From NCBI GenBank assembly GCA_038254525.1, contig JBBSGC010000031.1:1-17213 (forward strand): a DNA stretch of 17,213 nt. The letters are read 5' to 3'. The translations under genes and the position numbers were made by a program. The DNA is from JBBSGC01 sp038254525. GTDB taxonomy: Bacteria; Actinomycetota; Actinomycetes; Propionibacteriales; Nocardioidaceae. Shown here in pieces: positions 13,852 through 17,213 of this stretch (positions are counted from its first letter, which is position 1; the number at the start of each line of letters is the position of its first letter). Under the pieces are notes generated by a model. It did not search any database, had not been told where the DNA came from, and worked only from the letters and a program-made list of their open reading frames with translations.

Positions 13852-14392
13852 ATGAGCCACCCGATCCGGGCACCTGAGCCGGACTGCTGGCTGCACCCGG
13901 ACGTCGAGGTGCGCCGGTCGCCGATCGCTGGGCTCGGGCTGTTCGCTCGGCGCGGCATCCGGGCCGGGACGGCGGTCTCCCGCCTCGGCGGCCGCCTGGT
14001 CACCGAGGCCGAGCTGCGTACCCTGTTCCACCAGGAGAGGCTCGAGACGGACCCTGGCTACATCGACACGATCACGGTCGCGGCTGATCGCCACCTGCTG
14101 CTTCCTCCCCGACGCGCCAACGGCTACGGCAAACCACAGCTGCGACCCGACGCTCGAGTGGGTCGACGCCTACGCCTTGGCGGCCCGCGTCGATCTGGCC
14201 GCCGGGGACGAGCTGACCAACGACTACGCCACCAGCACGGCCGCCGCGGACTTCAAAATGCCGTGCTCTTGCGGCTCAGCCCGGTGTCGAGGCGTGGTGA
14301 CGGGCGCAGACTGGCGCCTGACCGTGCTGCAGGAGCGCTATGGCAGGCACTGGGTTCCGGCTCTGCTCGACCTGATCGACGCTGTCGGTTGA
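13852..14392 (+). pseudogene. SET-domain protein methyltransferase gene broken by a +1 frameshift
   Basis: The first frame gives a SET N-terminus (RRSPIAGLGLFARRGIRAGTAV, about 21-42) up to ANGYGK near residue 94. The rest of the domain is in the next frame: NHSCDPT, the substrate and cofactor site; WVDAYALAARVDLAAGDELTNDYAT; then a post-SET zinc motif CSCGSARCRG; ending with TGA at 14392. Removing one A from AAA at 14131-14133 joins the halves as NGYGNHSCDP and gives about 179 residues, the expected length. Read as it stands, the first frame runs on to 14427 as nonsense. The family methylates protein lysines with S-adenosylmethionine. It could be a true decaying gene or a single-base sequence error; the intact motifs on both sides favour either a recent mutation or an error. 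Start ATG 13852 has no clear Shine-Dalgarno. Confidence 0.85.
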
Positions 14393-14423
14393 ACGGACTC
14401 CTTTACCTGCCAGACTTCCTGAG

Positions 14424-14918
14424 GTGAGTACGGCTGGGGAGATCGTGATCGGCCTGCTTTTCGTCGTCGCCGCGGTCGGGGTGGTTGTCCCCGTGGTGCC
14501 CGGCTCGCTGGTAGCCGAGGCCGCCGTCGTCATCTGGGTGATCGAGGAGGCGTCGACAGGTCACGCCGTCCTCGCCTACGCCATCGGGGCGATGTGCACG
14601 GCCGTGCTGATCGTCGCGGCTGTGATCAAGTACGTCTTGCCGAGCCGGCGGCTGAAGCAGGCAGACGTCGCCTCCTCCTCGATGGTGGTCGCCGGGCTGC
14701 TTGGGATCGTCGGGTTCTTCGTGGTCCCCGTGGTGGGACTGGTGCTCGGCTTCGTGTTCGGGATCTTCCTGGCCGAGCGTCGCCGAGTGGGCAGCTCCCC
14801 CAAGGCCTGGGCGGCGACCAAGGCCGCCCTGCGGGCCAGCGGCTTGGCGATTCTCATCGAGATGGCCGGCGTGCTGGTCGCAGGCGGCATCTGGTTCGCC
14901 GGAGCGCTCGCCGGCTGA
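14424..14918 (+). CDS. DUF456 family small membrane protein
   Basis: 164 residues, with hydrophobic stretches at about 6-36, 47-66, 88-113 and 142-163. Two glycine-rich stretches, AAVGVVVPVVPGSLV and LLGIVGFFVVPVVGLVLGFVFGIFLAE (broken here only by its own helix boundary), are the DUF456 hallmark. The C-terminal half has AWAATKAALRASGLAILIEM. It should lie in the cytoplasmic membrane; function unknown, though the glycine-zipper-like stretches suggest tightly packed helices. The GTG at 14424 is the first start in frame and follows the SET stop by 31 bases; it has no spaced Shine-Dalgarno, so it may be leaderless or coupled to the SET gene. The convergent HEAT gene ends 14 bases after its stop. 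Confidence 0.82.
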   Translation: MSTAGEIVIGLLFVVAAVGVVVPVVPGSLVAEAAVVIWVIEEASTGHAVLAYAIGAMCTAVLIVAAVIKYVLPSRRLKQADVASSSMVVAGLLGIVGFFVVPVVGLVLGFVFGIFLAERRRVGSSPKAWAATKAALRASGLAILIEMAGVLVAGGIWFAGALAG

Positions 14919-14930
14919 GCGCGCGGCGAG
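14907..14930. terminator. Possible bidirectional hairpin between convergent genes
   Basis: CTCGCCG (14907-14913) and CGGCGAG (14924-14930) are perfect complements with a 10-base loop that contains the DUF456 stop codon. The HEAT gene stop is 3 bases to the right. There is no T-run on either side, so this is only a candidate transcript-end structure. Confidence 0.3.
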
Positions 14931-14932
14931 GT

Positions 14933-15499
14933 CTACAGCACGCGGTCGAGCCGTACCCGCAGGCTGCGCATGGCTCCGTCGACCGCAACCACGAGCGCAG
15001 GGTCGACACCCGGGTCGAGGGCGGCGATCCGTTCGGCGTGCTCATGCTCACCGACGCAGCCCAGGGCGCGCACGGCGGCGACTGTGACCCGGAGGAACTC
15101 ATCGTGGAGAAGCGGCACCAGCGCCTCGGCAGCCACGCCGATGGCACGCTGCTTGGCCACCTTGGCGCACATCTCGCGGACCCGCCAGGCCGGGTCACCC
15201 AGGCCGGCGACGACTCCGGGCTCGGCGTACGGCAGCCAGGCGTAGCGCAGCCCCCGAGCTCCCCAGACCCGCGGCCAATGGTCCTGACCTCGTCTCTTCA
15301 GGTCACCGCGCCGCAGCTGTCCACGAGCCGCGGCACCGGCCAGATAGGTCAACGGAACCGGAAGCAGGTCATAGTCCGTGGTCCCCTCCAGCAACGCGAG
15401 ACAGCTGTCGACGACCGTGTGGATGCCGAAGTCGTGCACCGCCTCGGCGAGCAGGTCGCGCGGATGGACGAACAGGTCGCGTGGCTGCGGGCGGCTCAC
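14933..15499 (-). CDS. HEAT-repeat domain protein
   Basis: 188 residues. The N-terminus PRDLFVHPRDLLAEAVHDFGIHTVVDSCLALLEG and the middle HWPRVWGARGLRYAWLP are conserved in a family of actinobacterial HEAT-repeat proteins as I recall them. The C-terminal half carries the repeats: PGVVAGLGDPAWRVREMCAKV (about 94-114), AAEALVPLLHDEFLRVTVAAVRALG (about 123-147) and a third, weaker helix pair. Such repeats make a protein-binding solenoid; there is no catalytic motif and the partner is unknown. The GTG at 15499 places the start right before the conserved block; an ATG at 15541 would add 14 residues, and neither has a good Shine-Dalgarno. It lies 52 bases downstream of the ANTAR gene on the same strand and may share its transcript. 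Confidence 0.75.
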   Translation of the reverse strand: MSRPQPRDLFVHPRDLLAEAVHDFGIHTVVDSCLALLEGTTDYDLLPVPLTYLAGAAARGQLRRGDLKRRGQDHWPRVWGARGLRYAWLPYAEPGVVAGLGDPAWRVREMCAKVAKQRAIGVAAEALVPLLHDEFLRVTVAAVRALGCVGEHEHAERIAALDPGVDPALVVAVDGAMRSLRVRLDRVL

Positions 15500-15551
15500 C
15501 CGCGGCAGTTTGGCACAGGGGCTTATCTTCCCCCTGGCCATCCGCCAGCGC

Positions 15552-15830
15552 TCATCCGCAGTCGTCGACAACGCTGGCGACGATCTGTCCGGCGACCACT
15601 GCAAGATCCAGACCGGCCGCCTGGGAGGCGCGTTCCAGCACGGCCAATGCGTCATCGGCCCGGCAGCCGCGCTGGGCCATCAGGATGCCTTTGGCCTGCT
15701 CGACGGTGGCGCGCGTGGCTAGCAGGTCGTCGCCGTCGGTGGGCGCCAGCACGGCCGCCAATGCGCTGCACGACACGGGCGACGCCTCGTCGTGGATCAC
15801 CCAGGCACCCCATTCTCGCCGGTCACTCAC
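15552..15830 (-). CDS. Small ANTAR-domain protein
   Basis: 92 residues. Residues 37-88 are an ANTAR domain: LATRATVEQAKGILMAQRG, then CRADDALAVLERASQ and LDLAVVAGQIVASVV. ANTAR domains bind paired RNA hairpins in nascent transcripts and cause antitermination. The first 36 residues are too short for the GAF or receiver domain that usually controls ANTAR output, so the signal input is missing or separate. The GTG start at 15830 fits the promoter just upstream, which would give a leader of about 5 bases. Longer reading frames upstream run opposite the RTX gene and are rejected. The HEAT-repeat gene follows on the same strand. RNA targets cannot be read from this window. Confidence 0.8.
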   Translation of the reverse strand: MSDRREWGAWVIHDEASPVSCSALAAVLAPTDGDDLLATRATVEQAKGILMAQRGCRADDALAVLERASQAAGLDLAVVAGQIVASVVDDCG

Positions 15831-15841
15831 AGTTCGCTTAG

Positions 15842-15870
15842 ACTGTAAGCCTGGGACAACCGGCTGTCTA
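15842..15870 (-). promoter_or_regulatory. Sigma-70-type promoter of the ANTAR gene, near-leaderless
   Basis: On the minus strand TAGACA (15865-15870; five of six match TTGACA) and TACAGT (15842-15847; four of six match TATAAT) are exactly 17 bases apart. The GTG at 15830 lies 11 bases after the -10 box, so the mRNA should begin about 5 bases before the start codon. An interrupted palindrome GCTTA-N5-TAAGC (15836-15850) covers the -10 region and could be a repressor site. Confidence 0.55.
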
Positions 15871-15993
15871 CGGCGCGGCGATAGGACTCTGGCCACGGGC
15901 CAACCGCAATGCGGGTTCACCTGCACCCGGGTCGTGCGAGGATGTGGCACCCCGTCGCTCGACCGAGGGTGGCCGGGATCTGGAGGCAGCATC

Positions 15994-17213
15994 ATGGTTG
16001 TATCGACGGTTCGGGGTAGCCGGGTTGTCGCTCTTGGGTCCGTGTTGCTGCTGGGCAGCTTCTCGGTTGTCTTCGTCGGCGCCGGGAGCTCTTCGGCAAC
16101 CAACGGCCGCTGTCTGGGCATGACCGCGACGATCGTCGGCACAGACTTGCCTGATGTGATCGTTGGCACTGCGGGTGCCGACGTGATCATGGGTCTGGGC
16201 GCCCACGATGTGATCCGCGGTCTTGGCGGAAACGACCGCATCTGCGGCGGTCGGGGGCTCGACGAGCTGTTCGGAGGCGAAGGCCGGGACCGGCTGGCCG
16301 GGCAAGCGGACCCGCCTCCGTCGACCCAGCTGAACTTCCCGTCGGGAGACACCTTGGCTGGTGGCAAGGGTGACGATGTCCTCTACGGCGGCGGACGGTC
16401 AGGCGACAGTGGGTTCGGCGACGCGGTGTCCTTCCGCGGCGCAGTCGGCGGGGTCAGCGTTGACCTGCGCGTCGGGAAGAGTCACGGACAAGGTGACGAC
16501 ACGCTGGTCGGTTTCGAGGCGATCATCGGATCTGCCCACGCCGACTCGCTGCGGGCGGTCCGGGGCGCTGAGGTCCATGCTGGCAAGGGCAATGACCGGC
16601 TGCACAGCGCCCCCGGGCCCGAGACACTTCTGGGCGGCGGCGGCCAGGACCATCTGGTGCTCGGTCCCAGGGACTCCGGCGATGCCGGCGACGGCGCCGA
16701 CGTGCTGCGGATGAAAGCAGCGGGTAACGCCACAGCGGAGGGCGGCGGAGGTGCCGACACATTCGTGGGCGGGCCGGGGCCGGACACCTTCTACGACTTC
16801 AGTCCGAGCGTGAACAACGACGTCGCTCATGGACGCGGCGGCAGCGACGTCATCGAGTTGGGCATCGGGAGCGACGTATCCGTCGGTGGCCCGGGGGGAG
16901 ATGTCATTCTGGCCGGCCCAGGAGCGGACCGAGTCGATGGCGGCCCGGGTCGCGACCGGTACAGCGGCGGTACCCTCTCCAGCGACGGTTTCACAGTCAA
17001 CTTGAGGCTTGGCACCGCGACCGGCGGCGGCACCGGAGTGGACCAGCTCACCTCCATCGCCGACGTCGACGGCAGCTTCTATGACGACGTGCTGATCGGT
17101 GACGCAAACAGCAACGACTTCTTTGCCGGACCTGGCGACGACCAGATGTCAGGCGGCGCCGCAGACGACGTCCTGACCGGCTTCGACGGCGTGGACCAAG
17201 CCGACGGCGGCCC
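15994..17213 (+). CDS. Secreted RTX-type calcium-binding repeat protein (partial, 3' end outside window)
   Basis: 406 codons are visible and the frame is open at the end of the window. A signal peptide is clear: basic start (VRGSR), hydrophobic core VVALGSVLLLGSFSVVFV, and likely cleavage after SSSA at residue 35. Then come hemolysin-type calcium-binding nonapeptides (GGxGxDxL-like): GTAGADVIMGLGAHDVIRGLGGNDRICGGRGLDELFGGEGRDRLAG (a row of units, split by family convention), with more groups at about 127-137, 186-215, 245-260, 284-320 and 366-406. In between are strands such as GVSVDLRVG and FTVNLRLGTATGGGTGVDQLT, the edge pieces of RTX beta-rolls. Calcium would fold it outside the cell; the sequence shows no enzyme domain so far. 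GGAGG lies 7 bases before the ATG. It is divergent from the ANTAR gene. Role unknown, perhaps a surface or matrix protein. Confidence 0.85.
   Translation, partial: MVVSTVRGSRVVALGSVLLLGSFSVVFVGAGSSSATNGRCLGMTATIVGTDLPDVIVGTAGADVIMGLGAHDVIRGLGGNDRICGGRGLDELFGGEGRDRLAGQADPPPSTQLNFPSGDTLAGGKGDDVLYGGGRSGDSGFGDAVSFRGAVGGVSVDLRVGKSHGQGDDTLVGFEAIIGSAHADSLRAVRGAEVHAGKGNDRLHSAPGPETLLGGGGQDHLVLGPRDSGDAGDGADVLRMKAAGNATAEGGGGADTFVGGPGPDTFYDFSPSVNNDVAHGRGGSDVIELGIGSDVSVGGPGGDVILAGPGADRVDGGPGRDRYSGGTLSSDGFTVNLRLGTATGGGTGVDQLTSIADVDGSFYDDVLIGDANSNDFFAGPGDDQMSGGAADDVLTGFDGVDQADGG

Overview
The window is very GC-rich, uses GTG starts often, and keeps a gene order (small zinc-finger DUF7455 gene beside a second GyrB-like gene, with a GyrA-like partner nearby) that I associate with high-GC Actinobacteria. 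I infer a free-living actinobacterium of the Nocardioides/Streptomyces type; the species cannot be read from the sequence. No tRNA, rRNA, CRISPR array, transposase or phage gene is visible. Most of it is ordinary chromosome.

Left part (1-3497): a minus-strand fusion of a GNAT acetyltransferase and a degenerate ADP-forming acyl-CoA synthetase (Pat-like, cut by the window edge) is divergent from an AMP-forming acyl-CoA synthetase. The pair suggests a ligase whose active-site lysine is controlled by acylation from its neighbour. A tandem array of 22-bp repeats starts at the stop codon of the ligase gene.

Centre (3586-10155): a plus-strand run of a topoisomerase IV-like subunit A, a LppX/LprAFG lipoprotein, an MFS exporter (the last two resembling the mycobacterial LprG-P55 export pair) and a sucrase/ferredoxin-like [2Fe-2S] protein. 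Gene gaps here are 12 bp or are stop/start overlaps. A beta-carbonic anhydrase follows. Second and third copies of the 22-bp repeat array lie after the ferredoxin-like gene, where they encode its last residues and stop, and after the carbonic anhydrase, in inverted orientation.

Right-centre (10284-13815): a NimA-like flavin-binding protein converges on the topoisomerase subunit B gene, which is divergent from a small zinc-binding DUF7455 gene. That gene has a perfect inverted repeat in its upstream region and a textbook intrinsic terminator after it.

Right part (13852-17213): a SET-domain methyltransferase gene broken by one extra A, a DUF456 membrane protein, a convergent HEAT-repeat protein, a 92-residue ANTAR protein with a good promoter and an almost leaderless start, and, divergent from it, a secreted RTX-type calcium-binding repeat protein that runs off the window.

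The least expected structure is the family of 22-bp tandem repeats: ten units at three gene 3' ends, always in 22-bp register. The other points worth checking are the SET frameshift, the Pat-like/ligase pair and the inverted repeat upstream of the DUF7455 gene.
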